Origin: Steinernema hermaphroditum
Taxonomy: Eukaryota; Nematoda; Chromadorea; Rhabditida; Steinernematidae
Reading direction: 5' to 3'
Assembly: GCA_030435675.1 (NCBI GenBank)
Contig: CM059621.1
Span: forward strand, 15,810,001-15,874,000
Length of the DNA stretch: 64,000 bases
Below, piece by piece: positions 25,157-36,130 of this stretch; the first letter of the stretch is position 1; every line of letters starts with the position of its first letter. Under the pieces are notes generated by a model. That model was not told where the DNA came from and did no database searches. It saw only the letters and a list, made by a program, of their open reading frames with translations. The translations under genes and the position numbers were made by a program.

Positions 25157-26002
25157 CTGTAACAGAATATGTGAAATGGAATACTCAAGCGAAGGAATAC
25201 AACATACAGAACCACGACACGGCACGTTTCTCAGCAACAGCTAGTGCAATTACACCACCTTCTAGACGTAGAATGCCGTAGGAAATGGAAGTTATCAGGA
25301 AACAGTTATCCGGTAGACGGGAAATAATAAATTCGAATCTGAACATAAAACCAATTCGAAAAGCAGCTAAATTCCAAGGACACAAAACGGCGATAAAGGT
25401 GAAATTCCATCAGAACGAGTAGGGAAAGCGAAAAAAACTATCACTTCTGCGCCAAAATGGATCTATCGCCGTCGGAGCTGATGGGAATTTTGAGCCCAAA
25501 CACTTGTTTTTGGCATGGGGCCGATTAGAAGGGCGCAAAATTGCACAGCCAGAGAGATTTCCACACAACGAACAAGCGGAAAAGCCACATAAGACGGCAG
25601 AGAAACGGTGGAAAGAGGGCGACGTTCTTGTAGCCACACCACAGATGCACCGCTTTCAAAGCTAACAAAAGGGAACAAAGCAGAGAGCAAAAAGACTGTG
25701 ACCGATCGAACGAACAAAAACGTCCGAAAATAAAGAGCAAGCAGTCTGTTTGTGGTCTGCAGTCTGAAGGTTTGCAGAATGTCTAGACTCGCGTTTGTCC
25801 TGCAGCGATTGTCTGACACATTCCCCTTATGCTGCTCACCACCCTTTTGCCTGTTCTTTTTTCCAGTTTTGCAGTGAGATACAAATTCCATGTAGACTGT
25901 CTGTCTCATGTCTGAATATTTGGCGCCGCTTTCACGAGGTTCTCGTCGCTACATCGCGATTTTTCTCCTTCTTGTGCTTTTTCTCACATTTCCGATTTTC
26001 AG
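25157..26002. promoter_or_regulatory. Shared divergent 5' region of TAF10 and LEO1
   Basis: This non-coding interval separates two divergently transcribed Pol II factor genes. Its TAF10-proximal two thirds (to about 25,760) is repeated in the same orientation at about 27,876-28,330. Conserved words include GTGGAAAGAGGGCGA, GTAGCCACACCACAGATGCA and GACCGATCGAACxAACAA. A conserved short segment, CGTGCCGTGTCGTGGTTCT followed by GT, is probably the TAF10 5' untranslated exon and donor. A polypyrimidine tract ending TTTTCAG abuts the LEO1 ATG. No clear TATA box is seen on either side. Confidence 0.55.
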
Positions 26003-27075
26003 ATGAATGCCCACGAGAAAGACGAAAAACACGAGGACGTCTGTCCGATCCAGCTTGGAGATCTCAGCAAGCACGAGGCTCTCCCTCTCCGACTAGGACC
26101 GCACGAGCGCAATGTGCGCCTTAAGTTGCCGCCATTCATCGGACTGGAGAAGAAGCCGTTCGAATATAGCATCTGCGATGCACTCAGCACCTCTGACCCA
26201 ATCGAGGCGTCCGCCAAAGTTTCGAACGTCATTCGCTGGAAGAAAACGCTCGGCCCGGATGGAAAGCAGCGCATCGTATCGAACGCGAAGTTCGTGAAAT
26301 GGAGGGATGGGACGTTAGTGCTAGAAGCAACTTGAACACTAGCTAATTTATTTCTTCTTATAGCATGTCGCTCGTCATTGGAGAAAAGTACTTCGATATG
26401 AGCCGCCTTAGAGAAGTTGACAATGGCACATCCAGCGGAAACTCCAGTCAAACCAAATGTTCAACAAGCTCGGGACAGCGCTGTGCCAACAAGAACGGAA
26501 TGCCTGTCGTCAGCTTCTTCCCCAATCCAGATGATATTCCAGAGCGATCGGAAGGCGACGTAATCGCTAACGTCAGGCAAAAGGGTCCGCAGAAGAAATC
26601 GGTGCCGGTACAGATAGTCCCGATCCTGGACGCGGAGAATCCTGAAGATAAACATCGCAAGGACATTACCAAAGCTGAGGCTGAGCTGCGAGCGCAGAAT
26701 CGGCGTGAAGCAGCCAGTCGTCGCCGCCCGGGTCGACGCCTGTCACAAAATTTCTTGGAAGAACACGATTCCGGTTCGGTCATTACCCTTGAACTTCTTC
26801 AAACTCCTGCTTTTAGATGAAGGTGAATCGCTTGCGACCATTAAGAACAAATATAAATTCGGAAATATGCTCGGGAACAACTCATCGGAGTCGGACGAAT
26901 ACGATAGTGATGGCGGAGCTCACCGTTTAGACGAAGTGAAGATAGAAAGTGACGACTCAGATGTGGTTCGTCAGGACTTAGCGTGCGAAATTTGAACGTT
27001 TTTGTTTAGGACGTGTCACATGAACCGAAAGGACCGCTGAAGAAACGAATCGTGGAAGACGAAGAAAAAGATTGA
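26003..27075 (+). CDS. LEO1: LEO1, PAF1 complex subunit
   Basis: Exons 26003-26313, 26364-26773, 26817-26962 and 27010-27075 give 310 residues. LEO1 belongs to the PAF1 complex that travels with elongating RNA polymerase II and promotes histone modification. Diagnostic segments are NVIRWKK, SNAKFVKWRDGTMSLVIGEK followed by YFDM (split by the first intron), an arginine-rich stretch (RREAASRRRPGRRLS), NFLEEHDSDEGESLATIKNK and an acidic Ser/Asp/Glu tail (ESDEYDSDGG, ESDDSDD) ending KKRIVEDEEKD. The protein is short for the family, with little of the usual long acidic N-terminus and a divergent middle. TTTTCAG immediately precedes the ATG, suggesting spliced-leader addition or a 5' UTR intron. 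No canonical AATAAA is seen just downstream. Confidence 0.92.
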
Positions 27076-27222
27076 AAAATCATCCCAATTTGTTGATCTG
27101 ATGTTGACTTTGTTTTATAGACTACCATTTACTGTCTCATTTCACTGGGGTTGTGCCGGGGGAAGTGCCGATGCTTCACAGCGATGATGCTGTTTCTCAG
27201 CGACATCATTGACTGACAGCGT

Positions 27223-27492
27223 TCAGGCAAGGTTCTCCGACGTTGTGATGTTGATATTGCACACGACCGGTCTTCTACGGATGGATTCAACGATGATGGA
27301 AATGACTGGGCGACGGAACAGTCTAGACACGTCCCTTCCCTGCAACAGCGGCTCCTGTCGTGAGACGAGGAAAGGGAGTCCGATCGCATTCATCGTGCCG
27401 GTAACGGTGAATGCGGTTGCGTTGTTGCACTCACGCTCCCTATTGCCTTTTTCGACGAACATTTTTTCGACTCGATCAACAACTAGAAACAC
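27223..27492 (-). CDS. Candidate exon, unidentified
   Basis: An 89-codon open frame on the minus strand begins right after an acceptor-like GTGTCTCCAG and opens VFLVVDRVEKMFVEKG, later ATAFTVTGTMNAIGLPF. It lies downstream of the TAF10-like gene on the same strand, but the phase does not match the end of that gene's exon. I do not recognise the product, and the plus strand is also open here. It may be a real exon of an unannotated gene or chance. Confidence 0.25.
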   Translation of the reverse strand: MFLVVDRVEKMFVEKGNRERECNNATAFTVTGTMNAIGLPFLVSRQEPLLQGRDVSRLFRRPVISIIVESIRRRPVVCNINITTSENLA

Positions 27493-27590
27493 CTGGAGAC
27501 ACTAAAAAGCACGAAAGCAGATGAAACAGCAACACCAACTCGACTTCTTGGGTTTTTTCTTCTATAACATACAAATTACAACAAAAGAGG

Positions 27591-27875
27591 TTACTGACAA
27601 ATCTTCAGCATAGCGCCTGTGAAGCCGGGGTACCACTTCGAAAGCTTCTGCATGTGCTCGTCGTTGGTGACAATCTTTCGCAACGATTTCACGAGATCTT
27701 CGTCGCTGTTGATTTCCTTCTGCATCGGCTTCTGCTGTTCCTCTTCTACCGTGAGCTCTTCAACGCTCGTCAAGAAGTCTTCCATCTTCTCGAGCTTCCT
27801 GGTCATCTTCACCAGTTGGTCCTTAAGCGCCTTCAGCTCCTCGCGCAACGCTTTCGATACCGCCGGATTGATCAT
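27591..27875 (-). CDS. TAF10 first-exon paralogue with unrelated C-terminus
   Basis: A 94-residue frame starts MINPAVSKALREELKALKDQ. Its first roughly 30 residues match TAF10 (MINPAELKALRDELKA, later KLENM against KLEKM), and the similarity continues upstream through the splice acceptor, the 5' UTR exon and about 450 bases of promoter. After KLEKM the protein has no histone fold; it continues with a Glu/Lys-rich segment (VEELTVEEEQQKPMQ) and ends WYPGFTGAMLKICQ. A GTAACC right at the stop could be a donor, so the 3' end is not certain. It looks like a chimera made by duplicating the TAF10 promoter and first coding segment onto other sequence. Function unknown. Confidence 0.55.
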   Translation of the reverse strand: MINPAVSKALREELKALKDQLVKMTRKLEKMEDFLTSVEELTVEEEQQKPMQKEINSDEDLVKSLRKIVTNDEHMQKLSKWYPGFTGAMLKICQ

Positions 27876-28330
27876 CTGCAATAGAAGAGGTGGGACGGGA
27901 CAGTTAAGCAACTTGAACGGAATACTAGATACAGAACCATGACACGGCACGTTTCCCAGCAATAGCACAAGCTACAAGTACAAGCTCTAGTACAAGCTCT
28001 GAATAGCTCTGAACACAGAACCAATTCGAAAAACAGCGCGAAAGCAGCTAAATTGAAGGGACACAAAACGGCGCGAAAAGTGAAATTCCAATAGAACGAA
28101 TAGGGAAAACGGAGAAGAACAATTAGAATTACATGGCTAGAGAGATTTCCACAGAACGAACAAGCGTAAAAACAACACAAGACGACAGAAAAACGGTGGA
28201 AAGAGGGCGACCTTCTTGTAGCCACACCACAGATGCACCGCTTTCGGAAAGAGAGAAAAAGAGAACAAAGCAGAGAGCAAGAAGATCGACCGATCGAACA
28301 AACAAGAACGCCCGAAAATAAGTAGCTGCA
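27876..28330. repeat. Duplicated copy of the TAF10 5' region
   Basis: Direct-orientation copy of roughly 25,157-25,760, with an offset of about 2.7 kb. Shared landmarks are CGTGCCGTGTCATGGTTCT, the AGGGACACAAAACGGCG segment, GTGGAAAGAGGGCGACxTTCT and GAACAAACAAGAACGCCCGA. The LEO1 gene lies between the copies, and no LEO1 coding copy follows the second one. Confidence 0.75.
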
Positions 28331-28426
28331 GACTCTTTCTCCAGATATTCAGACTGCCAACCAGAAGCAGACCGCCTACTCTTTATTTTCGAGCGTTCTT
28401 GTTTGTTCCGTCTCGATCGGTCCATC
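28283..28426. repeat. Inverted repeat, about 40-bp arms
   Basis: GACCGATCGAACAAACAAGA then ACGCCCGAAAATAA (28,283-28,321) is mirrored by TTTATTTTCGAGCGTTCTTG then TTTGTTCCGTCTCGATCGG (28,381-28,425). The left arm is part of the duplicated TAF10 upstream region; the right arm has no counterpart near the original. It probably arose by a local inverted duplication. Confidence 0.7.
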
Positions 28427-29419
28427 TTCAGTGAATAAGAATACTGTAATAAAAGTGAAAAGCAGGAACTTCGTTGCGGGAGCACACCAAAAGCTATGTC
28501 GCAAATCATTCTCACTTCTTGCTGCTTTTAGCCCCATTTTCATTTTCCGACCGGTCTCAGGTTCGGATGCTCTTGTAAATGACTCTCTAGATATATGTCT
28601 AGATGTCGCATGCCACGCCTACCTGTACAAGGACGAGGATTACTAGGTCGTTTTTTGGGAGACTATTCGCTACACACAAAGTGACCATTCTCGATACTTA
28701 AATACGTAAAACCTCTTGATTTCTGTAGAGATAAAGCACCATCAGCGCCCCTTCTTGGTGAATCACAGCTCGCCACTGAGCCAAAAGTCCAAAATTCTCG
28801 TCCCTCAACAAAAGATGACTCTTTGTGGCACCCTCAACAATTTTCCATTCCAGGAAGAACGCTAACTTTCGCCGTCGAATAATAGCATCTTCACGCGCCG
28901 TCGAGTGGACGATCGATCGGAAAAGTACTCGTCACTCGCTTTTTGGAAGAATACCCACCAACGCACACGGCTGTCCCATTTTACGGCCGTTGTTTTGACC
29001 ACTTTCGTGAGTGCTTTGCTTTGCGCCGTTCTCCAAAAAATGCGATTGGAATGGCCCTATAAGTCAACGGCTCTCCATCTTCTGTTCCGAGGCAAAGTGG
29101 AGGAAAACCCCCTAATTTCAAAGAACTGCCAATTTCGGAGCTGGCCTAATCATAGGTGCGCTGAAAAGTACAACCCGAACAATCCATTTCTCTAATCCGA
29201 TCGAAGATCCGCAGCCCAAAGCCTCAAAGCACTCTCCTCTTATCGCTTTCTAACTAAATCGCGTGTCTCTGCGCCTTAAATATTTGTTGTTTGTGTGCGC
29301 CACCGGTGTATCACGCGCTCCCTTCCGAGCGTTCAAAGCGTTCATTAAAGGTAATTACACACATCGCTGGAAACCCCGCACATCGCCACTTCTCTTCATC
29401 TCTTCTTCATCCATTCCAG
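28427..29419. other. Non-coding spacer with a possible 5' exon
   Basis: No supported coding sequence. A donor-like GTAATT follows TTAAAG at 29,350, so the bases before it could be an untranslated or first exon leading to the candidate exon at 29,420. No ATG is in phase. Confidence 0.35.
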
Positions 29420-29546
29420 GTCGGCACGATTCACCTACTTTGCCGCTGCTTCTCGTCGCGCCGCATCGGCGCGACTCCGACGTCCTATGCTGGCGACAGG
29501 GACGTCACCGATGCTAATCACAATGTCCAGGAGGACAGTTTCATTG
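29420..29546 (+). CDS. Candidate isolated exon
   Basis: GC-rich 127-base segment flanked by a good acceptor (CATCCATTCCAG) and donor (GTGAGT). The stop-free frame reads HLLCRCFSSRRIG, then DRDVTDANHNVQEDSFI, ending in phase 1. FSSRRIG resembles a mitochondrial presequence. Alternatively, its end phase fits the exon at 40,275 and it could be a distal exon of the BIRC6-like gene. Either assignment needs transcript evidence. Confidence 0.35.
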
Positions 29547-29789
29547 GTGAGTTAATTCCAGGAAGGAGTCATCCACTGCTTTTAATTTTTGGAATGTGGA
29601 TGCCTTTTTTTGTTTAAAGTTATTTGATCGTTCAAGAAAGTCAAAAAAACTGCCCGAGGAGATTCAAACCAGAGACGTTGGATTGGCGAAGTGATTTTGG
29701 TACCCAGTGGTACCTCCATTTTGGGTTCGAATCCAAAATGGAGCTGCTGCTCATGTTTCCCACCCGTCCCACAACGGTTTGACTAAATG

Positions 29790-30110
29790 TCGATGTAAAT
29801 AGACTTCAAAAGCGACATGTGAGCAAATAGCGCTTCCCTCAAGTAGATGCCCACCCTTTCAAGGGTTAGACCTTGGGACTTATTGATTGTGTAGTTCCGC
29901 GCTCGATATAGGATACGCGCAACCGATCGTACGAAACTTGGGGAGATTGAAAAAACAATGTGCTCTATTCGAACAGTTCCCTACAACGACCCAAACAACG
30001 CTGAACATGTAATCTCTCTCTCGCGTCCAGCAACTCAAGTCTAGACGGTCGTGTCTTGGCTACAAATGTCATGGCGTATGCTAACTTAATTGGGGACTGG
30101 TGTTGTACTG
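29790..30110 (-). mobile_element. Helitron helicase relic (Pif1-type motifs), interrupted
   Basis: On the minus strand, SPIKLAYAMT (about 30,096-30,067) and TINKSQGLTLERVGIYLREA (about 29,890-29,831) are the two halves of the conserved Pif1-type helicase block of Helitron transposases, which is normally contiguous (LAFAMTINKSQG). They are separated here by about 176 bases. A TAG stop follows soon after the second block, and upstream helicase and Rep/HUH domains are not recognisable. This is a dead, truncated copy of an autonomous rolling-circle transposon. Confidence 0.8.
29891..30066. mobile_element. 176-bp insertion splitting the Helitron helicase motif
   Basis: Removing these bases plus one copy of a 3-bp TGT flank (29,888-29,890 and 30,067-30,069) restores the AMT-INKSQG coding junction. 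The insert starts GTAGTTCC and ends GGCTACAAA, so its termini carry only a very short inverted match (GTAG/CTAC). It is probably a small non-autonomous element inserted after the Helitron landed. No coding capacity. Confidence 0.55.
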
Positions 30111-32520
30111 TTTGAATTGTGATGACTGCTGTGTTGCGGACCCCTTGTTGGAAACTTGGGTTGAGCAATAGGATGCAGTTCAGATATCAGTTTTGGTCGG
30201 TTGTGTGTAAAAAGAGCCCATCCTCTTTTCACACGATTTGACAAAAAAAAACGGTTTTTGACAAAGAACCTAGCCTGATCCGACAACCTGGTCATCGGTC
30301 TTGTTCTTACTTCGGCACAGGGAACGACAGAGTCACCACTTTCTTTACCACAGTTTAAAGAAGTTAGTAATCCAAATATCAAGATATGTTCCTTCTGCAC
30401 CTTTATCTACTGCTGATTTTTGAGACACTGATCAACTAACTCCCTTTAGACTATTGCTGCACATTTTTAGACTTGTCTGCACTGCTCGATCACAAATACT
30501 AAAATGCCGCTCAGATATGCACTTGCCGAAGTTCATTTCACTTAAGAGCACATTTGAGAAATTATATTCAAATTGTATTATTCACTGTTTCTTTCTCTCC
30601 TTCACATGAAACATTCCAAACATCCAGTCGATGCGAAAGGTTTGCTCTCGATTATCCGACGAAAGGCTTTGCAAACACATTTTCTTTTCCATGTCAAAAA
30701 TGTTGGCGAGGAAAACATTTCCTAATCGGAAATTACATATCTATGGATGTGTGGTCAAGCTGAAAAACTGCTTCTAGGCTTATTTCTGGAACCGCTTGGG
30801 CTTTGGGCTGTCAGTGAACTTGTCAGTGAAAATTGGTGGGCTGTCAGTGAACCAGACTGTTGGAAGTGTCTGTGTGGCTCCTTGCGAATGTGTCTGATTT
30901 GTGAACCAGTCGGGATCGGTTCGACGTCGGCCGGGGTCCCTATTTTGTCTGCTGTCTGAAAACGACCACTCCTCGAATGATCGAATACGGCCGCTCTCGT
31001 GCAGACACAAAACAGGCAAACAGTCTAGTCTAGGAACTTTTCTTAAATTGCAGATACACTTCGTCGGATCTTTGACACATTAATAGATGGGAATTATTTC
31101 AAAAGGCCCTGTTTTGTCTGGTGTCTGAAAGCGAACGCTCCTCTCCGTTTATATACAGGCGGTTCAGTTGAGAAGACTTGTCCTGGAGTCTAGCAGACAG
31201 TCTGTACAGAGTTATCCCACACAATGAACATCAATTCTAGTGTGTCCGCATGCCAACTGTTGGTGGAGACCGTAAATATCTTGCGAGATAATATTTGACA
31301 GAAAAATCGCCGTGAATAAGTCGCTCAAGAGTCTAAGCTAAGACGTTTGGATGCACTTTTGCATCAGACATTGTTCATCCTATTTATTTATCTGTATAAT
31401 TGTTGTTTGGGAGTGAACAATCCCACCAACAAACAATTGTGTCCAAAAATAGCACCTTTATCTGAATATAAAGCTTTTCAACAATCCCCTTCCTCAGCCA
31501 GTCTTCATCTTCTTCTTCTGTATTTCCTGATTACCATACAAATCAATTTGTAGCGCTCCTACAAATTCAGCTTTAGTTTCAACCTATGACTCTCTGACTA
31601 ACACCCCTTTCCACCCACCATTACCAGAATCCGTGAGTCGTTCGTTCCCTTCTTGGACAACAGAGAGGCGTCACATTTCAAAGATAGCCATTGTCCCGAA
31701 ACAATGCGTTTTCCTGATGAACACAGAAATACCCCTCTCTTCCTTCCCCGTTTCGCCAGATCCCCTCGAGGCGCGGCGCGCGAAATCCGTTCGCTTAGCA
31801 ACGCGTAGCCGGAGACCGCCTGCCGCCGAGGGTGCCCCTCTCAAGCGGCGGCTTTCCGCCTCGTTTCTTGACCATCGAACGGCGGCTGTTTGTTGTGCGC
31901 CAACGCTGGCTTTTTGTCTTGAATTGTTCGTACGGCTAATTAGCCGCGTTCGATTTGTTCCTAAAAGACTTCCCAGAAGTGTTTTGGCTGTCAGTGACAG
32001 ATTTTTTCTCGGGTTTATCCACTTGACGTCAAGGATGTTTTTGAAGCGTTTACATACCTGTTGGGATCGGGCGTTAATGAATCGAGGAGAGCTGGGGAGG
32101 TGAACGTGCGCACCAGGCACTATGACGTGAATCGGGAACGTTGCACTTGGGGGCTTGTTAATTATTGATTACGCTAAGTTGCGTTTTCGTTTGATATGGG
32201 GAGGTGTCTTTGTGGGGATGTGGAGCAAGCTTTCTGTCGACCAGCACTCGGTGAGCAATTCTCTCTAATTTGAACAGAGCTCCCATCTTGTTCTGTCTTT
32301 TTTTTTGGAGCCATGGCGCAAAGTGTTTCAGTTTCTGATCTTTGAAATGTTGCAACGATGTGATTGTGACTGGACTCCGGTCGGTGGCACTTGGTCACCT
32401 TTTCGATATCTGTCCTCATTTTGTGATTTTTGGAATTTCGAGCCTGAATTTTCGAACCCAAGTGTACCCAAAAAAGTCGAACATGTTCGGATTTTATTCC
32501 ATCACCATCGACAATGACAA
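30111..32520. other. Non-coding spacer
   Basis: No supported gene. Features seen are a GTCAGTGAA word repeated at about 30,810-30,850 and a pair of related segments at about 30,940 and 31,105 (CCTxTTTTGTCTGxTGTCTGA). A GC-rich stretch at 31,750-31,870 is open in several frames without splice context or a domain. Confidence 0.5.
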
Positions 32521-32524
32521 TTTT

Positions 32525-33262
32525 TGGGCTTTGGACAAGTATTCCCCGAAAATATTGGAAATCTGTTCATTTGCTATTCCGGAATCAAAATTTAAAATGT
32601 CGACCTTTGGAAGTATGATCATATGACGAATGTTATCATTTCTACTCTGTTTTCAGTGCACTCACATAGACATTTTCATAATATTTTCCAAATGTTCTTC
32701 GAGAAGTCTTTCTCTTTGACTGAATTCTTTGACTCAATGTCTCCTTTTTTGAATGTGTGATTGCGAACTTAAATGTAATTTTTATCGGATATTAATAATT
32801 TTTGGGAACAAGAACGTCAGATTACTCGCCCATATTCGGAGTTGTCAGGTTAGGGTTTGCAGATGGGTCTCAGCTCAACCTGGAGAGTGTGGAAAAATGG
32901 GGTGGCCCTATCATTATGCACCAGACAGTATTTTTGCAATGATACATATTATGCGAGTGCATTGCTATGCGATCTTGAATTGACCAAACGACTTGATAAA
33001 TTTGCGCTTTGAATAAGCATTCCTCAAAATATTGGAAATTTGGTCCTCTTCCGGAATCAAAATTTTTTTCATTTCCGCTTTCGACATTTCCGCTCTGTTT
33101 TCAGTGCGCTCACATAAACATTTTCATAATATTTTCCAAGTGTTCTTCGAGAAGTCTTTCTCTTTGACTGAATTCTTTGACTCAATGTCTTCGTTTTTGG
33201 AAGGTGTAATTGTGAACTTAAGTGCAATTGTTTTTCATCGGATATTAATAATTTTTGTCTGT
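32525..33262 (+). repeat. Local direct repeat pair, offset about 450-480 bp
   Basis: Copies lie at about 32,525-32,810 and 33,010-33,262. Shared words are AATATTGGAAAT, TTCCGGAATCAAAATTT, CATTTTCATAATATTTTCCA, GTTCTTCGAGAAGTCTTTCT and ATCGGATATTAATAATTTTT. Similarity is high (few differences over the last 160 bases), so this is a fairly recent duplication. Confidence 0.85.
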
Positions 33263-33779
33263 TGAAATCCATATCTTCAACCAATATTCTAAGCTGTTGG
33301 GTTCAAGTTCACAGATCGGGCTTTGCTCTGAGCACCCGAACTCAAACTGTAGCTGTTTTTCGAATTTCGAATTCGCGGATCTCAGTTCCAACCATTGGTG
33401 CAGTTGCATTTTTTCTCGCATGCGTCTGTCGCCGCTTTCTGTCGCAAGTGTGTGTGGTCGCCGCTTTCTTTAATTCGTTTCGCTAATCTGGTTAAGCTAC
33501 CAGTGAGGAAAAACAGTTTTACCTCGATTAGGACCTCAATTATTTTGAATTTTGAATCTCGGTTTGGGATGCCGGAAATTTCGGCTCGGGCTACATCTCT
33601 GTCACAACACTGAAAGTTATCGATGATGCAACATCCTCGTCCCATCTAAACATGGTAATGGGGCGGGAAAGTTCGCGGGAGGTACGGATACCGAAAATTT
33701 ACCGACAGTTCGAGATCTCAGAACCGTGTGTTTTCTAATAGACCATAGCAAACCTCGTGAACTGTGAGGTTGGTGCTTG

Positions 33780-34040
33780 TTATATATGCGGACCTCGTAT
33801 AGCTCAAGAGAGAGTATAAACCAATAGAACCAATAGAACCAATCGGAACCATCAACGGAGCGCCTAGCGTCGTTTCGGATGTTGCAAACTAGGAGTTGCA
33901 AACTACGGCTCCCTGATGTTGCAAGCCTTCTGGGAGCCGGGGCAATCATTGCGCAACCGCTCACTCAACCTAGTCGGCTCAGACAGTCCGAATGAACCTC
34001 AGAGAGAGCCATTTGACGACCGATCTCTGGGGACACAAAC
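33780..34040 (-). repeat. F1 dispersed repeat copy, inverted
   Basis: The minus strand carries the F1 hallmarks: the complement of CCTTCTGGGAGCCGGGGCAA and of GCTCACTCAACC. It is preceded by a short trinucleotide-like run of CCAATAGAA (33,820-33,845). Confidence 0.65.
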
Positions 34041-35324
34041 GAAAGACTATACGGTAAAATGGTCCAAAATCGCGTTTTGGAATGTTGATAAAACCTTTTT
34101 TCTTTCCACAATTTTCCAAATGAGCGATTATATAGTGTTTAGGTTAACCTGTTTCTCAGTTCTCAATTAGATGACGTTCACCGATGACGTAATTTGTGAA
34201 GCAGAAGTGCGAGCTGAACACTATAAATACAATCGGCCATATTTTTGCATTTTACTTATGAAGTGGAAGTGTTGATTGTGTTTATAGTGTTCATTTTGCA
34301 CTTCTCTAAAACAGGACCTGAGTACTTTGAGCACTTGAGTACCTCACCTCGACCACACAGCCTCTTCATAAAGCTGAATATAGTCCTTTGAAGACAGCTT
34401 TCGAAAGGTGGTCGCTTGGTTGGGCATGCGGACTTTTCGGGTTACGCTCAATAATGCATGCCTACGTATGAGCCGCATATCCATATCCGCCGTTCAAGCG
34501 TTGGCCAGCCTACTCAGTCGACCCTCATGGATCAGTCGAACGGCTGTCCGATCCAATCCGTGCCCATCTCTGTGCCTACCTATTTACCGATTTCAAGCCT
34601 TATCTAACGCTTCCCTTATAAACAATGACCAAGGAAAGCGCGATCCTTTATGGATTTCATGCTCTTATGCCTAAAGTCAGACGGCACACACTTCGCTTTC
34701 TCGCAAATCAACACAACAGGAAACATAATATCCGTCTTCCAACCAGTTACTGGTTTCTATTTCAGGACTAGAGTACACACATAGCCTGCCCCTCCAAATC
34801 TCTCCGCTAATCGAACGCTTCTCCGTCGATGACTCTCACAAAACTCATAAATATTTATCTCCACCCCACTCTTTTAATAACAAAGCGCCAACAAGGGAGT
34901 TCGCTTGTTTATAAGCCGCCCCCGACTTCATCGATCTTCGCTCCATAATGGACATCCCGTCCACCGTACATAAATCCGCTCTGTGCTCTTCTAATGAAAG
35001 AGTTCGATTAGAGCTGCGCCAATTCCGTGAAAGGAGAATTGTTCTTGGCGCACGAATTGATGAGATCCATTTTTCATGAACTCCGCGGCACATCCGAATA
35101 CATTTGCGCGCTGAGCGGGAATAACGCCATTTTCCCAGACCCGCTGCACGTTTTGTGGAGTGGACTTAGGGGAGGGCAATTGTGGGAGAGCGGACTCGTT
35201 CGTGAGAGTTCGCTTTCTGCAGGGTTCTGTGTGCTTTGTTCGCTTGAGCCGCTTGATTTCGAAGGTGCTATTCGGTAGCCGCTACCACTCAAAACGGGTC
35301 CAGAAAACGGAATCCACTTACGCG
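34041..35324. other. Non-coding spacer
   Basis: No supported gene. Overlapping frames on both strands at 34,850-35,290 have no recognisable domain. CACTTA at 35,315 may be a target-site duplication of the palindrome that follows. Confidence 0.45.
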
Positions 35325-36125
35325 TATACTCGCCGTCGAAAAAAACAAAGTCCGCACGTTCGGTCAGCGTGCGTGTGGTCTCCCCGATTTACAAGGGAAA
35401 ACCAGAGTTGAGCATCATAGAAGCTCGATTTCTCTGCGCCTGTGGCGTTTCGCCGAAATCCGTCAAATACAAATTGTTCGTTAGTGGCCAGAGCGCCGCT
35501 CGTGCCAAATTTCGCTGCGAACCGTGCGCTCTTTTCGTGCGAAAAAGTGCCTTTTCTCCGTGACTAGGTCTCATTTAAATGCTGCATAGATATTTCGGAA
35601 CTGTTTTATCGGCAAAATGGCAGCAATTCGTTCTGTATGCGATCACAATCTATCACCGATCGTGACGGTTACGGAATCTGACAGGTACGGGCATGCTATG
35701 AGAATCGAAGAATAGTCCGCTCTCTACGACAATGCACAAGTAGAGCTCGTCTTGCATGATCCCGAACTATCAGATTTCGGCAGAAGCGAAGGTCTGCAAT
35801 AAATTGCAATCACATACCGGGGGAATGTTACCATTTTGCTCAGAAACCTGTCCTGAAATTCCCCTGTAACGTGAAAAATAGACTTAGTCACGGAGAAAAG
35901 ACACTTTTTCGCACGGAAAGAGCGAACGGTTCGCAGCGAAATTTGGCACAAGTGGCGCTCTGGTCACTAGCGAACAATTTGTATTTGACGGATTTCGACG
36001 AAACGCCACAGGCGCAGAGAAATCGAGCTTCTATGATGCTCAAGTCAGGTTTTCCCTTGTAAATCGGGGAGACCACACGCACGCTGACCGAACGTGCGGA
36101 CTTTGTTTTTTTGACGGCGAGTATA
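35325..36125. mobile_element. 801-bp palindromic (foldback) element
   Basis: The outer ends are inverted copies: TATACTCGCCGTC then AAACAAAGTCCGCACG on the left, CGTGCGGACTTTGTTT then GACGGCGAGTATA on the right. The first roughly 250 bases of each arm (35,325-35,575 and 35,878-36,125) match at most positions. Weaker inverted similarity continues to within about 50 bases of the centre near 35,725. CACTTA occurs at 35,315-35,320 and 36,131-36,136, a possible 6-bp target-site duplication lying a few bases outside each arm. No transposase frame. The mirror-image open frames in the arms are a consequence of the palindrome. Confidence 0.8.
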
Positions 36126-36130
36126 GTAGT

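Noticed and set aside
29650..29760. tRNA-like B-box sequences (GGTTTGAATCTCC on the minus strand, GGGTTCGAATCC on the plus strand).
   Set aside because: The arms do not form proper T, anticodon and acceptor stems; at best a tRNA-derived fragment.
31633..32120. Frames of about 150 codons on both strands in a GC-rich stretch.
   Set aside because: Shadows of each other, with no conserved motif.
35345..36110. Mirror-image small proteins encoded in both arms of the palindrome.
   Set aside because: Their similarity is a direct consequence of the inverted repeat and not evidence of coding.
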